From Halalkalicoccus jeotgali B3 (GTDB lineage: Archaea; Halobacteriota; Halobacteria; Halobacteriales; Halalkalicoccaceae), in contig NC_014297.1 of NCBI RefSeq assembly GCF_000196895.1, positions 868,001-932,000 on the forward strand: 64,000 nt of DNA. The letters run 5' to 3'. A program made the position numbers and the translations under genes. Numbering within the stretch: the stretch's first letter is position 1; each line of letters begins with the position of its first letter. This document shows, piece by piece, positions 1-6,828 of this stretch. The notes under the pieces are model-generated. The model saw only the letters and a program-made list of their open reading frames with translations. It did not search any database and was not told the origin of the DNA.

Positions 1-1
1 G

Positions 2-244
2 GCGTTCGACGGGCGACTCGCGGACCTCCCCGCGTTCTCCCGGGAGGTGATCGAGAACCGCCTCGCGGACCACAGGGCCTTCGTCGAGCGGGTGGGTGCG
101 GAGGAACTCGGCTACGACGCCGTCCACTACGAGTTCCCAGTCCGGACGAAACAGGAACGAACCCTCCGACTGTACGCCGTCGAGACGATCGAGGAAACCG
201 ACGCGGGCTACGAGATCACTCATCGACCCGCCGACGCCGAGTGA
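2..244 (+). CDS. Hypothetical protein, 3' part (cut by window edge)
   Basis: The reading frame is already open at the first base, so this is the last 80 residues of a longer protein; the internal GTG at 47 need not be the real start. The visible part is acidic and ends in a short beta-rich stretch (YDAVHYEFPV, RTLRLYAVETIEE) that looks like the edge of a small alpha/beta domain. No catalytic motif, zinc site or membrane segment is visible. I do not recognise the family. The gene precedes the TrkA-type gene by about 50 bases on the same strand. Confidence 0.55.
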   Translation, partial: AFDGRLADLPAFSREVIENRLADHRAFVERVGAEELGYDAVHYEFPVRTKQERTLRLYAVETIEETDAGYEITHRPADAE

Positions 245-295
245 GGGACGAAAACGGGGGCCAACGTTTTTCTAGCGGGTCGTCATAGAAGAGTC

Positions 296-970
296 ATGAA
301 GTTCGTTATCGTCGGCTACGGACGGGTCGGAATGCGGACGGCGCGAATCCTCGACGAAGAGGGTCACGAGGTCTTCATCGTCGACAACGACCACGACAAG
401 GTCGAGCGCGCCCGGAAGGCCGGATTCGACGTCGTCGAGGGCGACGGCAGCAACGAGACGATCCTCGAGGAGGTCGGTGTCGAGAGTGCGGACGCGCTGG
501 CGGGACTGACGGGCGACCTCAATACCAACTTCGCGGCCTGCATGGTCGGCAAGCACCACGACTGTCGGACGGTCATGCGGATCGACCACGACTACCGCGA
601 GGAGATCTACCAGAAGTACGCGGACGACGTCGACGAGATCGTCTACCCCGAGCGACTGGGCGCGGCGGGCGCGAAAACCGCGCTGCTCGGGGGCGATTTC
701 AACCTCGTGGCCGACCTGACCGAACGCCTCCAGCTTATCACCATCTCCGTGCCCGAGGAGTCGCCTGCGATCGGAAAACGCGTCAGCGAGATCGATCTCC
801 CGGACGGGGCGCGAATCTACGCACACGGAACGAACCATGGAGCGATGACGATCCCGCTGCCACGAACGTCGATCGATGAGGGCGATAGCGTCGCCGTCAT
901 CGTCGAGCAAGAGAGTGTGGAGGGTGTCAGGACGGCGCTCCTCGGAACCGAGGAGCCCGTGGGCGCGTGA
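296..970 (+). CDS. TrkA-type NAD-binding (RCK) protein
   Basis: Cytoplasmic ligand-binding regulator of the TrkA/KTN class, which gates potassium channels or transporters at the inner face of the membrane. The Rossmann signature GYGRVG lies at residues 7-12, the ribose-binding acid at D30 ends the second strand, and VEGDGSN (47-53) is typical of TrkA-N. Residues from about 140 onward (ITISVPEESPAIGK..) form a TrkA-C (RCK-C) domain that binds a second ligand. The length of 224 aa fits a one-unit TrkA. No membrane segments are present and no partner transporter is adjacent, so its target is not identified here. Confidence 0.9.
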   Translation: MKFVIVGYGRVGMRTARILDEEGHEVFIVDNDHDKVERARKAGFDVVEGDGSNETILEEVGVESADALAGLTGDLNTNFAACMVGKHHDCRTVMRIDHDYREEIYQKYADDVDEIVYPERLGAAGAKTALLGGDFNLVADLTERLQLITISVPEESPAIGKRVSEIDLPDGARIYAHGTNHGAMTIPLPRTSIDEGDSVAVIVEQESVEGVRTALLGTEEPVGA

Positions 971-1037
971 CGTGTGGGTGGGTGGGGGAGTGATCTCGCG
1001 CCCTATAGAGGCAATCGACCCGTTGAGACTTAAGGTT

Positions 1038-1157
1038 ATGTCAGACGATCGCACGACGCATATCAGCTGGTGGGAGTTGTTCGAGCGCGCCGACCCGACC
1101 GTCGAGCGCGAGACGATCCGGCGACGACTTGCCGACCTCCGCGATGAACGAGCCTGA
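1038..1157 (+). CDS. 39-aa ORF overlapping the PIN-domain gene
   Basis: A short ORF (starts MSDDRTTHISWWELFERAD, ends LADLRDERA) whose last 14 bases overlap the start of the PIN-domain gene, so the two are probably translationally coupled. The rest is a charged helix, as in small antitoxins or adaptors. Position and size recall VapB-type antitoxins ahead of VapC toxins, but 39 residues is too short for an obvious AbrB, RHH or Phd DNA-binding fold. The function is unknown; that it is a real gene is inferred from the overlap and its haloarchaeal-like composition. Confidence 0.55.
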   Translation: MSDDRTTHISWWELFERADPTVERETIRRRLADLRDERA

Positions 1158-1614
1158 TCTCACCCGCGTGGTCGTCGACGCCGACGTCCTCGTTGCCGAT
1201 CTCGCGGGCGACGGGGCCGCCCGCGAGGCGATGGACTGCATCAGGCGCCACTCGTGGCTCACGCTCGTCGTCACGGAGCGACTGCTCGAGGACGCCCAGA
1301 CGGTGATCCGCGACCTGTGGGACGCCGACCTCGCACTCGCGTGGCGCGACCGAATCGAGGACCTCGCACGGACCGTCGAGCAGCCCCCGGGCGACCACCC
1401 CGCACTCGCGGCGGCCTACCACGGCGACGCCGCCCAGATCCTCTCCTTCGACGAGGAACTCCGGAGCGTGCGGACGGGTGCTCGACTCAAGGCCCGCCTC
1501 TCGACGACCGTTCGCTCCCCCGATGCCTTTCTGACGGTCTTCGACCCCGAACGGCTCTATCCGGTGGTGGCGGACGAACCCTATCCAGGGCCCGATCTGG
1601 ACCCCCGAGACTAG
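1144..1614 (+). CDS. PIN-domain protein (VapC-like nuclease fold)
   Basis: 156 aa. The N-terminus has the PIN pattern strand-D-x-D (VVVDADVLVADLAG, D12 and D14), which in this fold begins the Mg2+ site of RNases. Later acids (E39-D43, D100-E102 region, including SFDEELRS) could complete the site. The chain is somewhat longer than a classical VapC (about 130 aa). The start at 1144 lies inside the preceding 39-aa ORF, which suggests coupling. The protein could be a toxin or a housekeeping PIN protein; the sequence alone does not decide. Confidence 0.75.
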   Translation: MNEPDLTRVVVDADVLVADLAGDGAAREAMDCIRRHSWLTLVVTERLLEDAQTVIRDLWDADLALAWRDRIEDLARTVEQPPGDHPALAAAYHGDAAQILSFDEELRSVRTGARLKARLSTTVRSPDAFLTVFDPERLYPVVADEPYPGPDLDPRD

Positions 1615-1621
1615 CCACAAC

Positions 1622-1631
1622 AAATATATAT
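1622..1631 (+). promoter_or_regulatory. TATA box of the 69-aa membrane protein gene
   Basis: A run of alternating A/T (AAATATATAT) centred about 27 bases before the ATG at 1654, in an otherwise GC-rich stretch. The spacing puts transcription start at the start codon, so a leaderless mRNA is expected. Confidence 0.6.
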
Positions 1632-1653
1632 TCTTATTTCTATATTCAATATT

Positions 1654-1863
1654 ATGTTAAGTGTGGTAGGTAAAGAACGAACCGGAGCAGCGATATTCGG
1701 CGGCGTGGCGATCAGCGGGCTGATGGTCGTCCTCGTCGCGGTCGGTCTGGCCGGGGTCGTCGGACCGGCACTCGGGACCGGAACGACGACCGCCGACGCC
1801 GGGCCGCCGATCGCCGCCGTCGGCGTCCTGCTCTCGACGGTCGCACTCGCTCGCTCGGGCTGA
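1654..1863 (+). CDS. Small membrane protein, two predicted TM helices
   Basis: 69 aa with two hydrophobic stretches (about residues 12-36 and 50-66) separated by a Gly/Thr-rich loop. A strong TATA box at the right distance upstream supports a real leaderless gene. It meets the HAM1 gene tail to tail with no gap. No family is recognised. Small two-helix proteins of this type are common in haloarchaea and mostly unstudied. Confidence 0.6.
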   Translation: MLSVVGKERTGAAIFGGVAISGLMVVLVAVGLAGVVGPALGTGTTTADAGPPIAAVGVLLSTVALARSG

Positions 1864-2394
1864 TCAGCGTTCGGCCAGCCAGTCGCCGAACGCCGCGAGC
1901 GCGCGCCCGCGGTGAGAAACGGCGTTTTTCTCCTCGGGGCTCATCTCGGCGAACGTCTGCCCGCGGTGTTCGAAAATCGGATCGTAGCCAAAGCCGCCCG
2001 ATCCCCGAGGCGCGACGATTCGGCCCCGCACTGTCCCCTCGAATGTCTCGACGCCGTCGTCGTCGGCGTACGCGACGACGGTCCGAAAGCGCGCCCGGTC
2101 GTTCTCCTCGCGGGCGGCCAGTGCCTGGACGCGCTCGATTCCGAGCTTCTCGTCGACGTACGAGGAGTACGGCCCCGGAAAGCCGCCGAGTGCGTCGATG
2201 AACAGCCCCGAATCGTCGACGAACACCGGCTCCCCGATCTCGCGGTAGGCGTCGCGCGCACCCGCGGTGGCGATCGCTTCCAAACTGTCCGATTGGATCT
2301 CGGGGTAGTCGTAGTCGACCCGTTCGACGGCCTCGGGGAGGTACTGGCTGGCTTCGCGGGCTTTGCCGGCGTTGCTCGTCACGAACCTGAGCAT
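1864..2394 (-). CDS. XTP/dITP diphosphatase (HAM1/RdgB family)
   Basis: House-cleaning enzyme that hydrolyses non-canonical purine triphosphates (dITP, XTP) to the monophosphate and pyrophosphate. The 176-aa protein starts with the family motif FVTSNAGKAREA (SNAGK at 6-10); VFVDDSGLFIDALGGFPGPYSS and SGGFGYDPIF follow, and EMSPEEKNAVSHRGRA near the end is diagnostic. I chose the ATG at 2394 because the family begins right at this strand; the longer frame adds 30 low-complexity residues. It is the last gene of the minus-strand run that begins with rps24e, an arrangement common in haloarchaea. Confidence 0.93.
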   Translation of the reverse strand: MLRFVTSNAGKAREASQYLPEAVERVDYDYPEIQSDSLEAIATAGARDAYREIGEPVFVDDSGLFIDALGGFPGPYSSYVDEKLGIERVQALAAREENDRARFRTVVAYADDDGVETFEGTVRGRIVAPRGSGGFGYDPIFEHRGQTFAEMSPEEKNAVSHRGRALAAFGDWLAER

Positions 2395-2431
2395 ACCGAA
2401 GGCGGGTAGCGAGAACTGAAAGCGGCGTCGA

Positions 2432-2710
2432 TCAGTCGTCGACGATGACTTCGACGGGTTCTTCGTCCTCGTCGGTCTCCTCACCCTCGGCGGTGCCGCT
2501 TCGCTCGTTGTAGAGCAGGCCCGCGGCGACGAGCAGCACGATCCACGACCGCCAGCTCGCGAGGTTCAGTGTATAGCCGACGCCGAAGGGCTTCTCGACG
2601 AGCATTCCCTTCCCCGGCTGCCAGTACGCCGACAGCAGGCGCCCGACGCTCGGTCGTTCGAAGTTATACGGCATACCGAACAGCGTTCCGGAGTCTGGTT
2701 TCTCTGCCAT
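2432..2710 (-). CDS. DUF5808-like small membrane-anchored protein
   Basis: 92 aa. Residues of the type VEKPFGVGYTLNLASWRSW match my recollection of the DUF5808 core, in which a basic/aromatic FGxGxTLNxA stretch leads into a helix. One TM helix follows (SWIVLLVAAGLLY), then a very acidic tail (EGEETDEDEEP). The ATG at 2710 follows a clear haloarchaeal upstream gap; an earlier GTG would add eight residues. It lies between kae1-bud32 and the HAM1 gene on the same strand, so it is probably co-transcribed. Its function is unknown. Confidence 0.7.
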   Translation of the reverse strand: MAEKPDSGTLFGMPYNFERPSVGRLLSAYWQPGKGMLVEKPFGVGYTLNLASWRSWIVLLVAAGLLYNERSGTAEGEETDEDEEPVEVIVDD

Positions 2711-2749
2711 ACCTCCACAGACGCTCGCCCGCATTATAAACCCTCAGGA

Positions 2750-4315
2750 CTACCGGTACCGGCCCCGCCCCTCGATCTCGCGGAGCTGGTCGAGAACCCC
2801 CGAATCGCCGGTCTCGCGGTAACCCGCCTCGAACGCCTCCCGGCAGGCCTCGAAATCGCCGGCCGTCCCCGCGAGCGAGCGCTCGAAGACGTGGAGGTCC
2901 ATCGCGTAATCCTCGATCTCGTCGGTGTGATAGCCCAGCCCGAAGTCGATACAGTAGAGGCGATCGCCCGAACGGCGGGCGTTGCGGGGCGTCGGATCGC
3001 CGTGAACGAGCCCCCGTTCGTGTAACGTCGCGAGGTGCGCGCCGAACTCCCGAACGCGCTCGGGGACGAGCTCGGCGCTCAGATCCGTCTCCCCGACGTG
3101 TTCGAGAACCAGCGTTCCCTCCCGAGGGTCGACGTCCCGAACGACGGGTGTCGGCACTCCCGCCCGCCGGGCGAGGCTCGTCAGGCGCGCCTCGCTTGCG
3201 GTGCGCTCGCGACGCAGGCGCCTGTCGAGTGTGGGGTGGCGATAGGCCTTCGCGAGCCGGCGTTTCTCGACCTGCGAGCCGAGCGCCACGGCGGCTTCGG
3301 CTCCGACTACCTCCGACTCGTCGCCCGTCGCCCGGGAGACGGATTCGGCCCCGCGCCAGGTGACGTCGACCTGATCGGGCCGGAAGTTCGAATCCACACG
3401 AGAGTCCTCGATCGCGAGGGTGTCACCCGCCGCGGCCATCGTCGCACCGAGGACGGCAATCATGCCCGCGTTATCCCGCAAGAAACGGGGCTCTGGTGCG
3501 TAAAACGACGCGCCGCGGGCCTCGCACATCGCTTCGAGCATCTCGCGCAGCCGGGCGTTCTGTCCGACCCCGCCCCCCAAAACGAGCTCGTCGCTACCAG
3601 TGAGTGAAAGGGCGCGCTCGCTCACCTCGGTGAGCATCGCGAAGACGTGCTCCTGTAAGGAGAAACAGACGTCCTCGATACGCTCGCCGGAAGCGACGGC
3701 GGCCTTCGCAGCGCTCATGATCCCCGAAAACGAGAAGTCCATCCCCTTGACGACGTACGGCAGGTCGACGTACTCGCCCTCGCGGGCCGCCGCCTCGATC
3801 TTCGGCCCGCCCGGATGGCCCCAGTCGAGGTGGCGTGCGAACTTATCGAGTGCGTTGCCCACGCCCGTATCCATCGTCTCGCCGAGCACCTGATACCGGT
3901 CGTTGTGATACCCCAGTACGTGGGCGTTCGCGCCGCTTGCGTTCAAACAGACGGGGTTCGCGAACCCCGAGCGGTGGCGCCCGATCTCGAGATGGGCGAC
4001 CATGTGATTGACCCCGACGAGGGGCACGTCGAGGCGCTGGGCGAGCGCGCGGGCGGCGCTGGCGACGATCCGCAAGCAGGGCCCGAGTCCGGGACCTTGC
4101 GAGAACGCGACCGCATCAACGCCGTCGGCCGCAGAAAGCGCCCGCTCGATCACCCGTGGGATCGCCTCGCTCATGTGTTCGGCCGCCTCGCGGGGATGAA
4201 TACCGCCGCTATCGGGTTGGTAGGGGTCCGATTCGATGAAAACGTCGTCGGTCTCGGAATCGAAGGACGCGGCGCTCGCGGCCCACGCGGTGCCTTCGAT
4301 CCCCAAAACGCGCAT
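2750..4315 (-). CDS. kae1: Kae1-Bud32 fusion: tRNA t6A transferase and kinase
   Basis: Core of the archaeal KEOPS complex. Kae1 transfers threonylcarbamoyl to A37 of ANN-decoding tRNAs; Bud32 is a small regulatory kinase/ATPase. Residues 1 to about 325 are Kae1, with the metal-binding HMVAH (H104, H108), FSQGPGLGPCLR, and the DNAGMIA stretch near the end. From about 350 the Bud32 domain follows, with invariant-lysine region EKRRLAKAYR, catalytic loop VHGDPTPRNARR and IDFGLGY in place of DFG. Such fusions are known in haloarchaea and some methanogens; 521 aa is the expected size. It sits 15 bases after rps27ae, the usual archaeal linkage with translation genes. Confidence 0.97.
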   Translation of the reverse strand: MRVLGIEGTAWAASAASFDSETDDVFIESDPYQPDSGGIHPREAAEHMSEAIPRVIERALSAADGVDAVAFSQGPGLGPCLRIVASAARALAQRLDVPLVGVNHMVAHLEIGRHRSGFANPVCLNASGANAHVLGYHNDRYQVLGETMDTGVGNALDKFARHLDWGHPGGPKIEAAAREGEYVDLPYVVKGMDFSFSGIMSAAKAAVASGERIEDVCFSLQEHVFAMLTEVSERALSLTGSDELVLGGGVGQNARLREMLEAMCEARGASFYAPEPRFLRDNAGMIAVLGATMAAAGDTLAIEDSRVDSNFRPDQVDVTWRGAESVSRATGDESEVVGAEAAVALGSQVEKRRLAKAYRHPTLDRRLRRERTASEARLTSLARRAGVPTPVVRDVDPREGTLVLEHVGETDLSAELVPERVREFGAHLATLHERGLVHGDPTPRNARRSGDRLYCIDFGLGYHTDEIEDYAMDLHVFERSLAGTAGDFEACREAFEAGYRETGDSGVLDQLREIEGRGRYR

Positions 4316-4330
4316 TTTCTCGTGGTAGTC

Positions 4331-4465
4331 CTACTGCCACTCGGTGTAGCTACAGCGCCCACAGTGCATGCGGTCGCCGTAGTCGCCGAGGTACGTATCG
4401 CCACAGCGGGGACACTGCTCGCGATCGGCCGACCCGTCCTCGCCGTAGATCTCGTGGCGGGCCAT
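4331..4465 (-). CDS. rps27ae: 30S ribosomal protein S27ae
   Basis: 44 aa, starting MARHEIYGEDGS. It has a four-cysteine zinc ribbon: CPRC then CGRC, 15 residues apart, as in S27ae/eS31. The ATG overlaps the stop of rps24e (TAATG), so translation is coupled. Gene order rps24e-rps27ae-kae1 is a conserved archaeal arrangement. Size and cysteine spacing match the family. Confidence 0.95.
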   Translation of the reverse strand: MARHEIYGEDGSADREQCPRCGDTYLGDYGDRMHCGRCSYTEWQ

Positions 4466-4782
4466 TATGCCTCCTCGCCCTCGTCTGCGCCCTCGCCCTC
4501 GCCGGCGCTGATCTTGTTGCGCTCAAGCATGTGGTCCTGCTCGACGTCGCGCGCGAAGTCGGGGCTCTCGTAGACCTTCGCGTAGCCGACGGTCGTTCGC
4601 ATCCCGAACTTCGTGTTCATCTCGCGGATGACGACCTCCTTTGCGTCCTTGTTGAGCTTCGCCGCAAGGCTGTCGCGCACGGAGAGGCGCTCGGGGGTCG
4701 CCTCCTCGTGGGTGATTTCGAAGGTGACGTCCGTTCGGTGCAACATCGGGTTTTCCTCCTCGGAAACGATCGAGATGTCCAT
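4465..4782 (-). CDS. rps24e: 30S ribosomal protein S24e
   Basis: 105 aa starting MDISIVSEEENPMLHRTDV, the normal N-terminus of S24e, with the family core (LAAKLNKDAKEVVIREM, GMRTTVGYAKVYES) and an acidic C-terminal tail. I rejected the longer frame upstream because it runs through the hairpin cluster. A TATA-like CCTTTTACG (minus strand, near 4818) gives a short leader. First gene of the minus-strand operon through rps27ae and kae1-bud32. Confidence 0.96.
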   Translation of the reverse strand: MDISIVSEEENPMLHRTDVTFEITHEEATPERLSVRDSLAAKLNKDAKEVVIREMNTKFGMRTTVGYAKVYESPDFARDVEQDHMLERNKISAGEGEGADEGEEA

Positions 4783-4835
4783 GGTACTCAGTTGCTCGTA
4801 TATCCCCTTGAGACGCGTAAAAGGATTTCGGGACG

Positions 4836-5103
4836 CAGCTTTTGCGCTGTCGTTCGAAAGATGCTCAGCATCTTTCGTGATGACGAGATGGCTTCGCCAT
4901 CTCGAACCACGTTCGCGGTCCGGAGGACCGCTCCTCGGCAAAAGCTGTCTTGCGGGAGCGAAGCTCCCGCGTGTGCCGCAGAACGCGAAGCGTCCTGCAA
5001 GCCACCAAAAGCGCGCATAGCTCCTTACAGTCGCTCTGTGCTACCGCTCGCAGCTTCGCTGCTCGCGGCCCGCAGCCGCCTACACTGACTCCGTAGCGCT
5101 ACG
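4836..5103. repeat. Cluster of short perfect hairpins, mostly tri-loops
   Basis: This 316-base gap between rps24e and radB holds no convincing gene. It contains perfect stems at 4855-4864/4868-4877 (10 bp, loop TCA), 4884-4892/4896-4904 (9 bp, TTC), 4915-4921/4925-4931 (7 bp, GGA), 4952-4959/4963-4970 (8 bp, GAA), 4978-4998 (9 bp with one A.C mismatch, GAA), 5050-5054/5058-5062 (5 bp, TTC, flanked by a further 4-bp stem), and the 12-base palindrome 5092-5103 that runs into the radB stop. A 10-bp inverted repeat (4836-4845/4938-4947) encloses the first three. Function unknown: RNA structure, protein-binding repeats or a decayed element are all possible. Confidence 0.85.
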
Positions 5104-5800
5104 CGCCAGCCAGTTCGTCGATACTCTCCAATCCCTCGTCGGTGATCCGAAACTGGACGCTCTCGCCGGCGGGTTTCGAGCGGTGTTTCTCGAGGGTCGC
5201 CCGGCGCTTACCCCCCCGAAACCGATCGATCCGCATCACCGTGCCGGTCCAGTGTTCGAGCGTGTTGCCCCCCAGGGCACGCACCGTCTCCGAGTCGGGA
5301 TCCGAGAAGACCTGGTTGGTGAGCAACACGGCGAGATCGTGCTTTCGCGCGAGCGCGAGCAGGTGGGTGACCTGTCGAGCGACCGAGCGAAGCGCATCGC
5401 CCTCGCGTTCGTCTTCGGTGCGTTGTAACCTGTAGAACCCCGTCGCGCTGTCCAGAACGATCAGGGAGACCTCCTCGGCGAGGTCCTCGGCGTCCCGCAC
5501 CGCTTGCTCCTGTTCCTCGAAGGTGTGGGCCTCGCTGACGACGATCCGCGAGGAGAGGGTCTCGACGTCTGCCTCGCCGTGGGCTCGGAGGAGTCGTTCG
5601 AACCGATCGGGCGAGAGCCCCTCGGTGTCGATGTAGGCGACGCGCTCGCCGGCCGCGGCGCACTCGACGGCCGCACACAACGCGACGTTCGTCTTGCCGG
5701 CGGCGGGCGGGCCGTAGACCTGTGTGACGGTCCCGCGCTCGACGCCGCCGCCCAGCAGGTCGTCGATCGGTGGGCAACCGACGGAAATGGCGTCGTTCAC
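5099..5800 (-). CDS. radB: DNA repair and recombination protein RadB
   Basis: RecA-fold paralogue of archaeal RadA that assists recombination and repair. The 233-aa chain is only the ATPase core, without the helix-hairpin-helix domain of RadA, as expected for RadB. Walker A is GPPAAGKT at 30-37 and the Walker B strand is LIVLDSATG. The C-terminus has TGTVMRIDRFRGGKRRATLEKHRS. I chose GTG at 5800 (MNDAISVGCPPIDDLLGGG), the usual RadB beginning; a GTG at 5842 would add 14 residues. Divergent from the RNase H-like gene. Confidence 0.92.
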   Translation of the reverse strand: MNDAISVGCPPIDDLLGGGVERGTVTQVYGPPAAGKTNVALCAAVECAAAGERVAYIDTEGLSPDRFERLLRAHGEADVETLSSRIVVSEAHTFEEQEQAVRDAEDLAEEVSLIVLDSATGFYRLQRTEDEREGDALRSVARQVTHLLALARKHDLAVLLTNQVFSDPDSETVRALGGNTLEHWTGTVMRIDRFRGGKRRATLEKHRSKPAGESVQFRITDEGLESIDELAGA

Positions 5801-5877
5801 ACCGGAAATCAGGTCGATGGGGGCAAAAACGCCCCGGTCCACGAAAGGGTTTACCCGCCGTGGATCGAACCTCGGGC

Positions 5878-6603
5878 GTGATCGTCGTCGCCACCGCGGA
5901 TTTCGAGGTCTATCACGGTGTCGTGGGCGAACTCCGCGAGCGCGGGGTCGAGTTCACCACGATCGAACCCGACCGGACACCCCCCGAGCGCACCCGGGTG
6001 CTCATCACTGGCCCCGACGACGCCCCGCCCGACGGCGTCGAGACGGTTCGCGCCGACCCGGACGATCCCCGAACAGCGGTCGAAACCGCACTCTCGGCGC
6101 TCAGAACGGGCGACGGACGGACGATAATCGGCGTCGACCCCGGCGACCGGCCGGGCGTCGCCGTCCTCTCGGGTGAGACGGTCGTCGCGGCGTTTCACGT
6201 CCCGCTCGCGGACGCTCCGCGGATCGTCAGCGACGAAGTCGAGGGAGCGGTCGATCCCCTCGTTCGTATCGGTGATGGGGCGCGCCTCCAGGGTGCGACG
6301 ATCGTCAACGCCCTCGACGGCGTTCGAGTGGAACTCGTCGACGAGACGGGGACGACCCCGTCGCTTGGCACTGGCGCCCGCGGCATGGGTGACGTGCTCG
6401 CGGCGGTCAATATCGCCCGTCTGGAGGGCGAACCGATCGAGAGCCGTGAGATCGAACCCACCGAGGGCGAACTCACGGCGATCAAACACCGCTCCCGGGA
6501 GCGCTCGCCGGAAAACAGGGCGATCGACGAGGCGCTGGCAAAGCGGGTCGCCCACGGCGAACTCTCCGTCGAAGAGGCCTTAGAGGAACACCGCGAGGGA
6601 TGA
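5878..6603 (+). CDS. Conserved protein with RuvC/RNase H-like signature
   Basis: 241 aa, divergently transcribed from radB. The N-terminal third is an alpha/beta segment (VVATADFEVYHGVVGEL). The middle carries TIIGVDPGDRPGVAVL, which resembles the first strand and DPG turn of RuvC/YqgF-type RNase H-fold proteins, with a second strand ETVVAAFHV. The C-terminus is a charged helical region. A role in nucleic-acid processing is inferred from that motif and from linkage with radB; it has not been shown. The start used is GTG 5878; GTG 5860 is also possible. Confidence 0.7.
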   Translation: MIVVATADFEVYHGVVGELRERGVEFTTIEPDRTPPERTRVLITGPDDAPPDGVETVRADPDDPRTAVETALSALRTGDGRTIIGVDPGDRPGVAVLSGETVVAAFHVPLADAPRIVSDEVEGAVDPLVRIGDGARLQGATIVNALDGVRVELVDETGTTPSLGTGARGMGDVLAAVNIARLEGEPIESREIEPTEGELTAIKHRSRERSPENRAIDEALAKRVAHGELSVEEALEEHREG

Positions 6604-6604
6604 T

Positions 6605-6751
6605 TCAGAACCCGCAGTTCGGACAGTCGAGCAGGCCCTGAACGTTGATCGCGCGCTTTCCACAGTCGGGGCAGGTCGCGCTCTCTGCACGGGTCGTGTC
6701 GGTCGGAGTCGGCTTCGATTCTGCTTTCGTGGCTGTGAGCGTCGGCGTCAT
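6605..6751 (-). CDS. Small CPxCG-type zinc-ribbon protein (48 aa)
   Basis: A 48-aa protein starting MTPTLTATKAESKP and ending in a compact zinc ribbon: CPDCGKRAINVQGLLDCPNCGF, that is CxxC-x12-CxxC. Haloarchaea have many such micro zinc-finger proteins, mostly of unknown role. An AT-rich stretch upstream (6775-6830) provides a promoter. Tail to tail with the RNase H-like gene (one base between) and downstream of larC on the same strand. Confidence 0.7.
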   Translation of the reverse strand: MTPTLTATKAESKPTPTDTTRAESATCPDCGKRAINVQGLLDCPNCGF

Positions 6752-6828
6752 TACTCGTCTCCAGTCGCGCATCCGATATAACCGTACCCCTGATACAGAT
6801 TTAAAAGTAATATGTGTATAATTCAGTA

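Noticed and set aside
3380-3400. TTCGAATCC as a tRNA T-loop
   Set aside because: Lies inside the kae1-bud32 coding sequence without acceptor or anticodon arms.
4531-5088. 185-codon plus-strand frame across rps24e and the hairpin cluster
   Set aside because: Half is antisense to rps24e and the rest merely translates the palindromes; no protein-like pattern.
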